This document shows positions 1 through 12,567 of a DNA stretch of 64,000 nucleotides, piece after piece. Position 1 is the first letter of the stretch. Each line of letters opens with the position of its first letter. The notes under the pieces were generated by a model, which saw only the letters and a list, made by a program, of their open reading frames with translations, did not search any database and was not told where the DNA came from. The DNA comes from Ptychodera flava (Eukaryota > Hemichordata > Enteropneusta > Ptychoderidae), in NCBI RefSeq assembly GCF_041260155.1, contig NW_027248397.1:62001-126000 (forward strand). The letters are read 5' to 3'. The translations under genes were made by a program, and so were the position numbers.

Positions 1-881
1 AAAAAAGATGGGGTCACCGCGCTTGCTTTTTTACAAAATGGCATTAAAAATTCACGGTTTTTCACAAAATCACTAAAAATCATCAATTAAACAGGTCATC
101 ATTTTCCTATTTATATTATGATTTCATTTTTCACTTTTACTCTGTAAGTACAAACAGATTATAAATTTAAGCTACTTTGAAGATTTTACTTACATTAAAA
201 TTGATCTAAATAGTCATGATATTTATTGTTTAACCAAAATTGCAACAAATATGCCCAAAATGTTAGCAATGGGAGAGGGTAATTTATTAATTATTGATAG
301 TTTGGACTAGAGTCAATTTTTTCAAACTTTGCTAAACAATAGCTTTTTTGTAAATTTTTCAAACCACATTTTGTTTAGTAGGTCTGTCTAAAGAGCACGT
401 CATAGGTATTAAATAATCCGCTTTCAAACATTCCAAATTTGAATAAAATATTTTTCAAAGACACACATCTCTCTGTCTCTCTCTGTCTCTGTCTGTCTGT
501 ATATCTGTCTCTCTGCCATTATATTTTTTCAAGGCGAACGCTACTGTTGTGGAATATATCACTAAACAAACAACCAGAACGAATACAACTTTGAAATAAT
601 GATATACTGTTACCTGTCTTCGTGCAAACTTATTTGAATAAAGTTGGACGCCATATGAGTGGTGGGCCACCCTCTCTGCGAACAGATCGCGGCCATCTTA
701 GCATAATTTTTTCGGCTACATTCTGAAGTATTGCAGTGGCATTGTATGACCAGGACATCATAAACTGGCATAGCATTATTTGATTTAGTGACTGTACGTT
801 ACAGTGAAAGAGAGACAAATGAAATTGTTGAAGTATTACGATGCAGATATCCATATCGAGTACCGAGTCACATTTACTTAC

Positions 882-980
882 GTGCTCCTTAGCATTGACA
901 TCTGCACCATGTTTAATCAGCAATTCAGCGACGTCTGCATGACCTTCGCTAGAAGCCGCATGCAATGCTGTGGATTCGTA
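882..980 (-). CDS. Ankyrin-repeat exon 12 of array (leftmost in window)
   Basis: An intact 99-bp, phase 0-0 exon encoding a repeat that starts YESTALHAASSEGH and ends GADVNAKEH. Positions 1-881 are intron of the same unit type, and the donor GTAAGT points to further exons beyond the window. No terminal exon, stop codon or polyadenylation region of the gene is seen, so the C-terminus lies outside. Confidence 0.9.
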
Positions 981-2114
981 CTACAAAAATGTAAACAATG
1001 TTAAGATTGCTATTCACCAATAAGAACTAAATCTTGTTGGCATGGTATGAGGCATATACCGAAAAAGTCTGACAATGTTATTGAAATCAAAAAAAGTCAC
1101 AGTAATCAAGGAGTATGCTTTCATTGTGATGGGAAATTAAAAATGTACGATCGGAAAAAGGGAAAAGTAATGTCAATTTTTCAAATGTTTTTTTTTTAAT
1201 ACCTACATATGAGAGTAGGCCAAAACTTTGGAACAAAGATGGGTCACCGCGCTTGTTTTTTTTACAAAATGACATTACAAATTCACGGTTTTTCACAAAA
1301 AAACTAACAATCAATTAAACAGGTCATCATTTTCCTATTTATATCATGATTGCATTTTTCACTTTTACACTGTAAAAGAACAAACAGATTATACATTTAA
1401 GCTACTTTGAAGATTTTACTTACACTAAAATTGAGCTAAAAAGTCACTATATTTATTTTTTAAATACCGACAAATATGCCCAAAATTTTAGCAATGGGAG
1501 AGGGTAATTTATTATTAATTATTGATAGTTTGGACTGGATTCAATGTTCTCAAACTTTGCTAAACAATAGCTTTGTTGTGAATTTTTCAAAACCAAATTT
1601 TGTTTAGTAAGTCTGTCTAAAGAGCACGTCATAGGTATTAAATAATCCGCTTTCAAAAATTCCAAATTTGAATAAAAGATTTTTCAAAGACACACATCTT
1701 TCTGTCTCTCTCTGTCTCTCTCTGTCTGTATACTTTCTCTCTGCCGTTATATTTTTTGGAGGCGAAAGCTATTTTTGTGGAATATATCGCTAAACAAACA
1801 AACAACCAGAACAAATCCAACTTTGAAATAATGATACACTGTTACCGGTCTTCGTGCAAAATTATTTGAATAAAGTCGAACGCCATATGAGTGGTGGGCC
1901 ACCCTCTCTGCGAACAGATCGCGGCCATCTTAGCATAATTTCTTCTGCTACATTTTGAAGTATTGTAATGCCATTGTATGACCAGGACACCATAAAATGG
2001 CATAGCATTATTTGATTTAGTGACTGTAACGTTACAGTGGAAGGGAGACAAATGAAATTGTTGAAGTATTACGATGCAGATATCCATATCGAGTACCGAG
2101 TCACATTTACTTAC

Positions 2115-2213
2115 CCGATCCTTAGCATTGACATCTGCACCATGTTTAATCAACAATTCAGCGACGTCTGCATGACCTTTTCCAGAAGCCGCATGCAATG
2201 CTGTGGATTTGTT
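2115..2213 (-). CDS. Ankyrin-repeat exon 11 of array
   Basis: An intact 99-bp, phase 0-0 exon. The repeat starts NKSTALHAASGKGH and ends GADVNAKDR. It nearly duplicates the exon at 3544-3642. The frame also opens into the intron on both sides for some distance, but the splice signals and the exact 33-residue period show that only these 99 bp are coding. Confidence 0.9.
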
Positions 2214-2867
2214 CTACAAAAATGCGAAAATTGTTAAGATTGCTATTCACCAATAAGAACTAAATCCTGTCGGCATGGTATGAGGCATATACCGAAAAAG
2301 TCTGACAATATTATTGAAATCAAAAAAGTCACAGTAATCAAGGAGTATGCTTTCATTGTGATGGGAAATTAAGGATATACGATCGGAAAAAGGGAAAAGT
2401 AATGTCAATTTTTTCAAATGGTGTTTTTTTGAATACCTACAAATGAGAGTAGTCCAAAACTTGGGAAAAAAGATGGGACACCGTGTTTGTTATTTTATAA
2501 CAAAATGACATTAAAAATTCACGGTTTTTCACAAAATCACTGAAAATCAATTAAACGGGTCATCATTTTCCTATTTATATCATGATTGTATTTTTCACTT
2601 TTGCACTGTAAAACAACAAACAGATTATACATTTAAGGTACTTTGAAGATTTTACTTACATTAAAATTGAGCTAAAAAGTAACTATATTTATTTTTCAAT
2701 GGCGACAAATATGCCCAAAATTTTAGCAATGGGAGAGGGAATTTATTAATTATTGATAGTTTGGACTAGAGTCAATTTTCTCAAACTTTACTAAACAATA
2801 GCTTTGTTGTGAATTTTTCAAAACCACCTTCTTTTTAGTAGGTCTGTCTAAAGAGCACCTCATATAT

Positions 2868-3068
2868 ATAGTCACTATATTTATTTTTTAAATACCGACA
2901 AATATGCCCAAAATTTTAGCAATGGGAGAGGGTAATTTATTATTAATTATTGATAGTTTTTAATTGGATTCAATTTTCTCAAACTTTGCTAAACAATAGC
3001 TTTGTTGTGAATTTTTCAAAACCAAAATTTTGTTTAGTAAGTCTGTCTGAAGAGCACGTCATAGGTAT
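2868..3068. repeat. ~200-bp internal duplication within an array intron
   Basis: The segment from the GTCACTATATT stretch to the AAGAGCACGTCATAGG stretch occurs twice in a row here (first at about 2673-2862, again at 2868-3068), joined by a short TATATATA tract. It accounts for the 1429-bp spacing between the exons at 2115 and 3544. No coding content. Confidence 0.75.
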
Positions 3069-3543
3069 TAAATAATCCGCTTTCAAAAATTCCAAATTTG
3101 AATAAAAGATTTTTCAAAGACACACATCTTTCTGTCTCTCTCTGTCTCTCTCTGTCTGTATATCTTTCTCTCTGCCGTTATATGTTTTGGAGGCGAAAGC
3201 TATTGTTGTGGAATATATCGCTAAACAAACTGACAACCAGAACAAATACAACTTTGAAATAATCATACACTGTTACCGGTCTTCGTGCAAAATTATTTGA
3301 ATAAGTCGAACGCCATATGAGTGGTGGCCACCCTCTCTGCGAACAGATCGCGGCCATCTTAGCATAATTTCTTCTGCTACATTTTGAAGTATTGTAATGC
3401 CATTGTATGACCAGGCAACCATAAAGTGGCATAGCATTATTTGATTTAGTGACTGTAACGTTACAGTGGAAGAGAGACAAATGAAATTGTTGAAGTATTA
3501 CGATGCAGATATCCATATCGAGTACCGAGTCACATTTACTTAC

Positions 3544-3642
3544 GTCATTCTCAGCATTGACATCTGCACCATGTTTAATCAGCAATTCAGCGACGTCTGC
3601 ATGACCTTTTCCAGAAGCCGCATGCAATGCTGTGGATTTGTT
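3544..3642 (-). CDS. Ankyrin-repeat exon 10 of array
   Basis: An intact 99-bp, phase 0-0 exon encoding a repeat that starts NKSTALHAASGKGH and ends GADVNAEND. Apart from the last three residues it matches the exon at 2115-2213, so these two units are probably the most recent duplicates in the window. Donor GTAAGT, acceptor TTTTTGTAG. Confidence 0.9.
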
Positions 3643-4758
3643 CTACAAAAATGCGAACATTGTTAAGATTGCTATTCACCAAAAAGAACTAAATCCTGTC
3701 GGCATGGTATGAGGCATATACCGAAAAAGTATGACAATATTCTTGAAATCAAAAAAGTCACAGTAATCAAAGAGTATGCTTTCATTGTGATGGAAATTAA
3801 GGACGTACGATCGGAAAAAGGGAAATGTAATGTCAATTTTTTCAAATGCTTTTTTTTGAATACCTACATATTAGAGTAGTCCAAAACTTGGGAAAAAGAT
3901 GGGGACACCGTGTTTGTTATTTGTTAACAAAATGACATTAAAAATTCACGGTTTTTCACAAAATCACTACAAATCAATTAAACAGGTCATCATTTTCCTA
4001 TTTATATCATTATTGTATTTTTCACTTTTACACTGTAAAACAACAAACAGATTATACATTTAAGCTACTTTGAAGATTTTACTTACATTAAAATTGAGCT
4101 AAAAAGTAACTATATTTATTTTTCAAATGGCGACAAATATGCCCAAAATTTTAGCAATGGGAGAGGGTAATTTATTAATTATTGATAGTTTGGACTAGAG
4201 TCAATTTCCTCAAACTTTACTAAACAATAGCTTTGTTGTGAATTTTTCAAAACCACCTTCTTTTTAGTAGGTCTGTCTAAAGAGTACCTCATAGGTATTA
4301 AATAATCCGCTTTCAAAAATTTCCAAATTTGAATAAAAGATTTTTCAAAGACCACATCTTTCTGTCTCTCTCTGTCTCTCTCTGTCTGTATATCTTTCTC
4401 TCTGCCGTTATATTTTTTGGAGGCGAACGCTATTGTTGTGGAATATATCGCTAAACAAATACAACTTTGAAATAATGATACACTGTTACCGGTCTTCGTG
4501 CAAAATTATTTGAATAAAGTCGAACGCCATATGAGTGGTGGGCCACCCTCTCTGCGAACAAATCGCGACCATCTTAGCATAATTTGTTCTGCTACATTTT
4601 GAAGTATTGTAATGGCATTGTATGACCAGGACACCATAAAATGGCATAGCATTATTTGATTTAGTGACTGTAACGTTACAGTGAAAGAGAGACAAATGAA
4701 ATTGTTGAAGTATTATGATGCCGATATCCATATCGAGTACCGAGTCACATTTACTTAC

Positions 4759-4857
4759 CCGCTCATTAGCATTGACATCCGCACCATGTTTAATCAGCAA
4801 TTCAGCGACGTCTGCATAACCTCGTCCAGAAGCCGCATGTAATGCTGTGGATTCGTC
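4759..4857 (-). CDS. Ankyrin-repeat exon 9 of array
   Basis: An intact 99-bp, phase 0-0 exon. The repeat starts DESTALHAASGRGY and ends GADVNANER. Tyrosine replaces the histidine of the GH turn between helices. The splice acceptor lies in TTGTAG and the donor is GTAAGT. No stop or indel. Confidence 0.88.
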
Positions 4858-5274
4858 CTACAAAAATTGTGAACAATGTTAAGATTGCTATTCACCAATA
4901 AGAACTAAATCCTGTCGGCATGGTATAAGCATATACCGAAATAGTCTGACAATGTTATTGATATCAAAAAAAGTCACAGTAATCAAGGAGTATGCTTTCA
5001 TTGTGATTGGAATTTAAGGATGTACGATCGGAAAAAAAGCAACAGTAATGTCAATTTTTTCAAATGGTGTTTTTTTGAATACCTACAAATGAGAGTAGTC
5101 CAAAACTATGGAAAAAAGATGGGGTCACCGCGCTTGTTCTTTTTTACAAAATGACATTAAAAATTAACGATTTCCACAAAATCCCTAAAAATCAATTAAA
5201 CACATCATCATTTTCCCATTTATATCATGATTGCATTTTTCACTTTTACACTGTAAAAGAACAAACAGATTATA

Positions 5275-5560
5275 AATGTTAAGATTGCTATTCACCAATA
5301 AGAACTAAATCCTGTCGGCATGGTATGAGGCATATACCAAAAAAGTCTAACAATGTTATTGAAATTAAAAAAAGTCACAGTAATCAAGGAGTATGCTTTC
5401 ATTGTGGTGGGAAATTAAGGATGTACGATCGGAAAAAAGGAAAAGTAATGTCAATTTTTGCAAATGGTTTTTTTTCTGAATACCTATATATCAGAGTAGT
5501 CCAAAACTTGGGAAAAAAGATGGGGTCACCGCGCTTGTTTTTTTTTTAATGACATTAAAA
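5275..5560. repeat. Truncated array unit lacking its exon
   Basis: At about 5275 the intron sequence jumps back to the part that normally lies just upstream of an exon (AATGTTAAGATTGCTATTC) and repeats the stretch already present at about 4876-5160. The duplicate carries no ankyrin exon. It explains the 1606-bp spacing between the exons at 4759 and 6365 and looks like an unequal-exchange junction. Confidence 0.75.
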
Positions 5561-6364
5561 ATACACGGTTTTTCACAAAATCACTAAAATTCAATTAAAC
5601 AGGTCATCATTTTCCTACTTATATCATGACTGCATTTTTCACTTTTACGCTGTAAAAGAACAAACATATCATAAATTTAAGCTACTTTGAAGTTTTACTT
5701 ACATTAAAATTGAGTTAAAAAGTCACTATATTTTTTTTTTAAATTGCGACAAATATGCGCAACATTTTAGCAATAGGAGAGGGTAATTTATTAATTATTG
5801 ATATTTTGGACTAGAGTCACACTTTGCTAAACAATAGCTTTTTTGATTTTTTCAAAACCACATTTTGTTTAGTAGGTCTGTCTAAAGAGCACGTCATAGG
5901 TATTAAATAATCCGCTTTCAAACATTCTAAATTTGAATAAAAGATTTTTCAAAGACACATCTCTCTGTGTCTGTCTGTTTGTATATCTGTCTCTCTGCCA
6001 TTATATTTTTTCGAGGCAAACGCTATTGTTGTGGAATATATCACTAAAAAAACAACCAGACCAAATACAACTTTGAAATAATGATACACTGTTGCCGGTC
6101 TTCGTGCAAAATTATTTGAATAAAGTCGAATGCCATATGAGTGGTGGGCCACCCTCTCTGCGAACAGATCGCGGCCATCTTAGCATAATTTCTTCTGCTA
6201 CATTCTGAAGTATTGCAGTGGCATTGTATGACCAGGACACCATAAAATGACATATCATTATACGATATAGTGACTGTAACGTTAAAATGGGAGAGAGATA
6301 AATGAAGTTGTTGTAGTATTACGATTCCGATATCCATATCGAGTACCCAGTCACATTTACTTAC

Positions 6365-6463
6365 CCGATCCTTTGCATAGACATCTGCACCGTGTTTAAT
6401 CAGCAATTCAGCGACGTCTGCATGACCTTCGCTAGAAGCCGCATGCAATGCTGTGGATTCGTC
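6365..6463 (-). CDS. Ankyrin-repeat exon 8 of array
   Basis: An intact 99-bp, phase 0-0 exon encoding a repeat that starts DESTALHAASSEGH and ends GADVYAKDR. Tyrosine replaces the usual asparagine in the GADVN loop. Its SSEGH turn is shared with the leftmost exon (882-980), which suggests they derive from one ancestral unit. The interval to the next exon is long because of a truncated extra unit. Confidence 0.88.
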
Positions 6464-7590
6464 CTACAAAATGTGAACAATGTTAAGATTGCTATTCACC
6501 AATAAGAACTAAATCCTGTCGGCATGGTATGAGGCATATACCGAAAAGTCTGACAATGTTATTGAAATCAAAAAGTCACAGTAATCAAGGAGTATGCTTT
6601 CATTGTGATGGGAAATTAAGGATGTGCAATCGAAAAAGGGAAAGTAATGTCAATTTTTTCAAATGTTTTTTTTTTTGAATACCGACATATGAGAGTAGTC
6701 CAAAACTTGGGAAAAAAGGTGTCACCGCGCTTGTTTGGTTTTTTTTACAAAATGACATTAAAATTCACGGTTTTTCACAAATCACTAAAATCAATTAAAC
6801 AGGTCATCATTTTCCTATTTATATCATGATTGCATTTTTCACTTTTACACTGTAAAAGAACAAACAGATTTTAAATTTGAAGCTACTTTAAAGATTTTAC
6901 TTAATTAAAATTGAGCTAAAAAGTCACTATATTTAATTTTTAAATTGCGACAAATATGCCCAAATTTTTAGCAATGGGAGAGGGTAAATTATTAATTATT
7001 GATAGTTTTGACTGGAGTCAATTTCCTCAAACTTTGCTAAACACTAGCTTTTTTGTGAATTTTTCAAAACCACATTTTGTTTAGTAGGTCTGTCTAAAGA
7101 GCACGTCATAGGTATTAAATAATCCGCTTTCAAACATTCAAAATTTGAATACAAGGTTTTTCAAAGACACACATCTCTCTGTCTCTGTCTCTGTCTCTGT
7201 CTGTCTGTATATCTTTCTCTCTGCCGTTATATTTTTTGGAGGCGAACGCTATTGTTGTGGAATATATCGCTAAACAAACAACGAGAACAAATACAACTTT
7301 GAAATAATGATACTCTGTCACCGGTCTTAGTGCAAAATTATTTGAATAAGGTCGAACGCCATATGAGTGGTGGGTCACCCTCTCTGCGAACAGATCGCGG
7401 CCATCTTAGCATAATTTGTTCTGCTACATTCTGAAGTATTGCAGTGGCATTGTATGACCAGGACACCATAAAATGACATAACATTATACGATTTAGTGAC
7501 TGTAACATTAAAATGGGAGAGAGATAGATGGAATTGTTGAAGTCTTACGATTGAGATATCCATATGGAGTACCGAGTCACATTTACTTAC

Positions 7591-7688
7591 CTGACACTTA
7601 GTATTGACATCTGCACCATGTTTAATCACAGTTCAGCGACATCTGCATGACTTCTTCCAGAAGCCGCATACAAAGCTGTGGAATTGCT
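7591..7688 (-). pseudogene. Broken ankyrin-repeat exon 7 of array (1-bp deletion)
   Basis: This exon is 98 bp. A single-base deletion in the second-helix codons makes TGA immediately after ADVAEL. The deletion is not at the same base as the one in the 10024-10121 exon, so the two frameshifts look independent. The first half reads SNSTALYAASGRSH, placing it in the same ALYAAS/NTKCQ subfamily. Splice sites remain intact, so an in-frame transcript requires skipping this exon. Confidence 0.8.
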
Positions 7689-8817
7689 CTACAAAAATGT
7701 AAACAATGTTAAATTGCTATTCACCAATAAGAACTAAATCCTGATCGTCATGGTATGAGGCATATACCGAAAAAGTCTGACAATGTTATTGAAATCAAAA
7801 AGTCACAGTAATCAAGGAGTATGCTTTCATTGTGATGGGAAATTAAGGATGTACGATCGAAAAAGGGAAAAGTAATGTCAATTTTATCAAATGTTGTTTT
7901 TTTTGAATACCTATATATTAGAGTAGTCAAAAACCTTGGGGAAAAAGGGTAACCGCACTTGTTTTTTTTTATACAAAATGACATAAAAAATTCATGGCTT
8001 TTCATAAAATCACTAAAAATCAATTAAACAGGTCATCATTTTTCTATTTATATCATGATTGCATTTTTCACTTTTACACTGTAATGGAACAAACAGATTA
8101 TAAATTTAAACTACTTTGAAGATTTTACTTACATTAAAATTGAGCTAAAAAGTCACCATATTTATTTTTTAAATTGCGATAAATATGCCCAAAATTTTAG
8201 CAATGGGAGAGGGTAATTTATTAATTATTGTTAGTTTGGACTAGAGTCAATTTTCTCAAACTTTGCAAAACAATAGCTTCTTTTGTGAATTTTTTCAAAA
8301 CCACATTTTGTTTAGTAGGTCTGTCTGAAGAGCACGTCATAGGAATTAAATAATCCGCTTTTAAACATTCCAAATTGGAATAAAAGATTTTTCAAAGACA
8401 CACATCTATCTGTCTCTCTCTGTCTCTGGCTGTTTGTATATCTGTCTCTCTGCCATTATATTTATAGAGGCGAAAGCTATTGTTGAGGAATATATCGCTA
8501 AACAAACAACCAGAATAAATACAACTTTGAAATACACTACACTGTTACCGGTCTTCGTGCAAAATTATTTGAATAAAGTCGAACGCCATATGAGTGGTGG
8601 GCCACCCTCTCTGCTAACAGATCGCGGCAATCTTAGCATAACTTGTTCTGCTACATTTTGAAGTAAGGCAGTGGCATTGTATGACCAGGACACCATAAAA
8701 TGGCATAGCATTATTTGATTTAGTGACTGTAACGTTAAAGTGGGAGAAAGATAAATGAAGTTGTTGACGTATTACGATTCCGATATCCACATCGAGTACC
8801 GAGTCACATTTACTTAC

Positions 8818-8916
8818 CCGATCCTTAGCATTGACATCTGCACCGTGTTTAATCAGCAATTCAGCGACATCTGCATGACCTCGTCCAGAAGCCGTATACA
8901 AGGCTGTGGATTCGTA
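8818..8916 (-). CDS. Ankyrin-repeat exon 6 of array
   Basis: An intact 99-bp, phase 0-0 exon encoding a repeat that starts YESTALYTASGRGH and ends GADVNAKDR. The acceptor is altered to TTTTTTAG (other units have TTTTTGTAG) but keeps the AG. The donor is GTAAGT. T replaces A in the TALYTAS segment, a tolerated position in the first helix. Confidence 0.86.
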
Positions 8917-10023
8917 CTAAAAAATGTGAACAATGTTAAGATTGCTATTCACCAATAAGAACTAAATCCTGTCGGCATTGTATGAGGCATATACCAAAAA
9001 GTCTGACAATATTATTAAAAAATCAAAAAAGCAAGGAGTATGCTTTCATTTTGATGGGAAATTAAGTATGTACGATCGGAAAAAGGGCAAAGTAATGCCA
9101 ATTTTTTCAAATGCTTTTTTTGAATACCTATATATAAGAGTAGTCCGAAACTTGGAAAAAATGGGGTCACCGCGCTTGTTTTTTTTACAAACATACATTA
9201 AAAATTCACGGTTTTTCACAAAATCACTAAAAATCAATTTAACTGGTCATCATTTTCCTATTTATATCATGATTGCATTTTTCAATTTTACACTGTAAAG
9301 AACAAACACATTATAAATTTAAACTACTTTGAAGATTTTACTTACATTAAAATTGAGCTAAAAAGTCACCATATTTATTTTTAAACAGCGACAAATATGC
9401 CAAAAATTTTAGCAATGGGAGAGGGTAATTTATAAATTATTGATAGTTTTACTAGAGTCATTTTCTCAAACTTTGCAAAACAAAAGCTTCTTTTGTGAAT
9501 TTTTCAAAACCACATTTTGTTTAGTAGTTCTGTCTAAAGAGCACGTCATAGTTATTAAATAATCCGCTTTCAAAAATTCCAAATTTGAATAAAAGATTTT
9601 TCAAAGACACACATCTCTCTGTGTCTCTCATCTCTGGCTGTTTGTATATGTCTCTCTGCCTTTATATTATAGAGGCGAAAGCTATTGTTGTGGAATATAT
9701 CGCTAAACAAACAACCAGAACAAATACAACTTTGAAATAACGATACGCTGTTACCGGTCTTCGTGCAAAATTATTTGAATAAAGTCGAACGCCATATGGG
9801 TGGTGGGCCACCCTCTCTGCGAACAGATCGCGGCCATCTGAGCATAATTTGCTCTTCTACATTTTGAAGTATTGCAGTAGCATTGTATTACCAGGACACC
9901 ATAAAATGGCATAGCATTATACGATCTAGTGACTGTAACATTAAAGTAGGAGAGAGATAGATGGAATTGTTGAAGTCTTACGATTCAGATATCCACATCG
10001 AGTACCGAGTCACATTTACTTAC

Positions 10024-10121
10024 CTGACACTTAGTATTGACATCTGCACCATGTTTAATCAACAATCAGCGACGTCTGCATGACCTCTTCCAGAAGCCGC
10101 ATACAAAGCTGTGGAATTGCT
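10024..10121 (-). pseudogene. Broken ankyrin-repeat exon 5 of array (1-bp deletion)
   Basis: This exon is 98 bp instead of 99. One base is missing in the segment for the second helix (between GCTGA and TTGTTGA on the coding strand), so the frame meets TGA right after the ADVAD-equivalent residues. Acceptor and donor are intact, so including it would truncate the protein. Skipping it would leave the frame unharmed because neighbouring exons are phase 0-0. It belongs to the ALYAAS/NTKCQ subfamily. Confidence 0.8.
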
Positions 10122-11241
10122 CTACAAAAATGTAAACAATGTTAAGATTGCTATTCACCAATAAGAACTAAATCCTGTCGGCATGGTATGAGGCATATAC
10201 CGAAAATGTCTGACAATATTATTGAAATCAAAAAAGTCACAGTAATCAAGCAGTATGCTTTCATTGTGATGGGAAATTAAGGATGTACGATCGAAAAAAG
10301 GGAAAAGTAATGCCAATTTTTTAAATGTTTTTTTTTAATACCTACATATGAGAGTAGTCCGAAACTTGGAAAAAAATGGGGTCACCGCGCTTGTTTTTTT
10401 TTTACAAATATACATTAAAAATTCACAGATTTTCACAAAATCACTAAAAATCAATTTAACAGGTCAGCATTTTCCTATTTATATCATGATTGCATTTTTC
10501 ACTTTTACACTGTAAAAGAACAAACACATTATAAATTTAAACTACTTTGAAGATTTTACTTACATTAAAATTGAGCTAAAAAATCACCATATTTATTTTT
10601 TAAATAGCGACAATATGCCCGAAATTTTATTAATGGAAGAGGGTAATTTATTAATTTTGATAGTTTTGACTAGATCAATTTTCATGTACTTTGCAAAACA
10701 ATAGCTTCTTTTGTGAATTTTTCAAAACCACATTGTTTAGTAGACCTGTCTAAAGAGCACGTCATAGGTATTAAATAATCCGCTTTCAAAAATTCCAAAT
10801 TTGAATAAAAGATTTTTCAAAGACACACATCTCTCTGTGTCTTTCTGTCTTTGGCTGTTTGTATATCTGTCTCTCTGCCATTATATTTATAGAGGCGAAA
10901 GCTATTGTTGTGGAATATATCGCTAAACAAACAACCAGAACGAATACAACTTTGAAATAACGATACACTGTTACCGGTCTTCTTGCAAAATTATTTGAAT
11001 AAAGTCGAACGCCATATGAGTGGTGGGCCACTCTCTCTGCGAACAGATCGCGGCCATCTGAGCATAATTTGTTCTTCTACATTTTGAAGTATTGCAGTAG
11101 CATTGTATTACCAGGACACCATAAAATGGCATAGCATTATACGATTGTGACTGTAACGTTAAAGTGGGAGAGAGATAGATGGAATTGTTGAAGTCTTACG
11201 ATTCAGATATCCACATCGAGTACCGAGTCACATTTACTTAC

Positions 11242-11340
11242 CTGACACTTAGTATTGACATCTGCACAATGTTTAATCAACAATTCAGCGACGTCTGCAT
11301 GACCTCTTCCAGAAGCCGCATACAAAGCTGTGGTATTGCT
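11242..11340 (-). CDS. Ankyrin-repeat exon 4 of array (variant subfamily)
   Basis: An open 99-bp, phase 0-0 exon. The repeat starts SNTTALYAASGRGH and ends CADVNTKCQ. It belongs to a sequence subfamily shared with the two broken exons at 10024-10121 and 7591-7688, marked by ALYAAS and the C-terminal NTKCQ. The strongly conserved glycine of the GADVN loop is cysteine here (HCADVN), which would disfavour the normal beta-turn. It is the only member of this subfamily that is still open, and it may itself be decaying. Confidence 0.8.
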
Positions 11341-12468
11341 CTACAAAAATGTAAACAATGTTAAGATTGCTATTCACCAATAAGAACTAAATCCTGTCGG
11401 CATGGTATGAGGCATATACCGAAAATGTCTGACAATATTATTGAAATCAAAACGTCACAGTAATCAATGAGTATGCTTTCATTGTGATGGGAAATTAAGG
11501 ATGTACGATCTGAAAAAGGGAAAAGTAATATCATTTTTTCAAATGTGGTTTTTTTGAATACCTACATATGAGAGTAGTCCAAAACTTGGGGAAGAGATGT
11601 CACCGCGCTTGTTTGGTTTTTTTACAAAATGACATTAAAAATTAACGGTTTTTCACAAAATCACTAAAAATCAATTAAACAGGTCATCATTTCCTATTTA
11701 TATCATGATTGCATTTTTCACTTTTACACTGTCAAAAGAACAAACAGATTTTAAATTTAAGCTACTTTGAAGACTTTACTTACGTTAAAAATGAGTTAAA
11801 AAGTCACTATATTTATTTTTTAAATTACGACAAATATGCCCAAAATTTTAGCAATGGGAGAGGGTAATTTATAAATTGTTGATAGTTTGGACTAGAGTCA
11901 ATTTTCTCAAACTTTGCAAAACACTAGCTTTTTTGTGAATTTTTCAAAACCACATTTTGTTTAGTAGGTCTGTCTAAAGAGCATGTTACAGGTATTAAAT
12001 AATCCGCTTTCAAACATTCCAAATCGGAATCAAAGATTTTTCAAAGACACAAATCTCTCTGTCTCTCTCTGTCTCTGGCTGTTTGTATATCTGTCTCTCT
12101 GCCATTACATTTTTTCGAGGCGAAAGCTATTGTTGTGGAATATATCGCTAAACAATCAACCAGAACAATTACAACTTTGAAATAATGATATACTGTTACT
12201 GGTCTTCGTGCAAAATTATTTGAATAAAGTCGAACGCCATATGGGTGGTGGGCCACCCTCTCTGCGAACAGATCGCGGCCATCTGAGCATAATTTGTTCT
12301 TCTACATTTTGAAGTATTGCAGTAGCATTGTATTACCAGGACACCATAAAATGGCATAGCATTATACGATTTAGTGACTGTAACGTTAAAGTGGGAGAGA
12401 GATAGATGGAATTGTTGAAGTCTTACGATTCCGATATCCATACCGAGTACCGAGTCACATTTACTTAC

Positions 12469-12567
12469 CCGCTCCTTAGCATTGACATCTGCACCATGTT
12501 TAATCAGCAATTCAGCGACGTCTGCATGACCTTGTCCAGAAGCCGCATGCAATGCTGTGGATTCGTA
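12469..12567 (-). CDS. Ankyrin-repeat exon 3 of array
   Basis: An intact 99-bp, phase 0-0 exon encoding a repeat that starts [14 protein letters not shown] and ends GADVNAKER. It differs from exon 2 at only a few residues, at the first position, the Q in the GQGH turn and the C-terminal ER, which are the variable positions of ankyrin repeats. Splice sites are a TAG acceptor and a GTAAGT donor. Confidence 0.9.
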
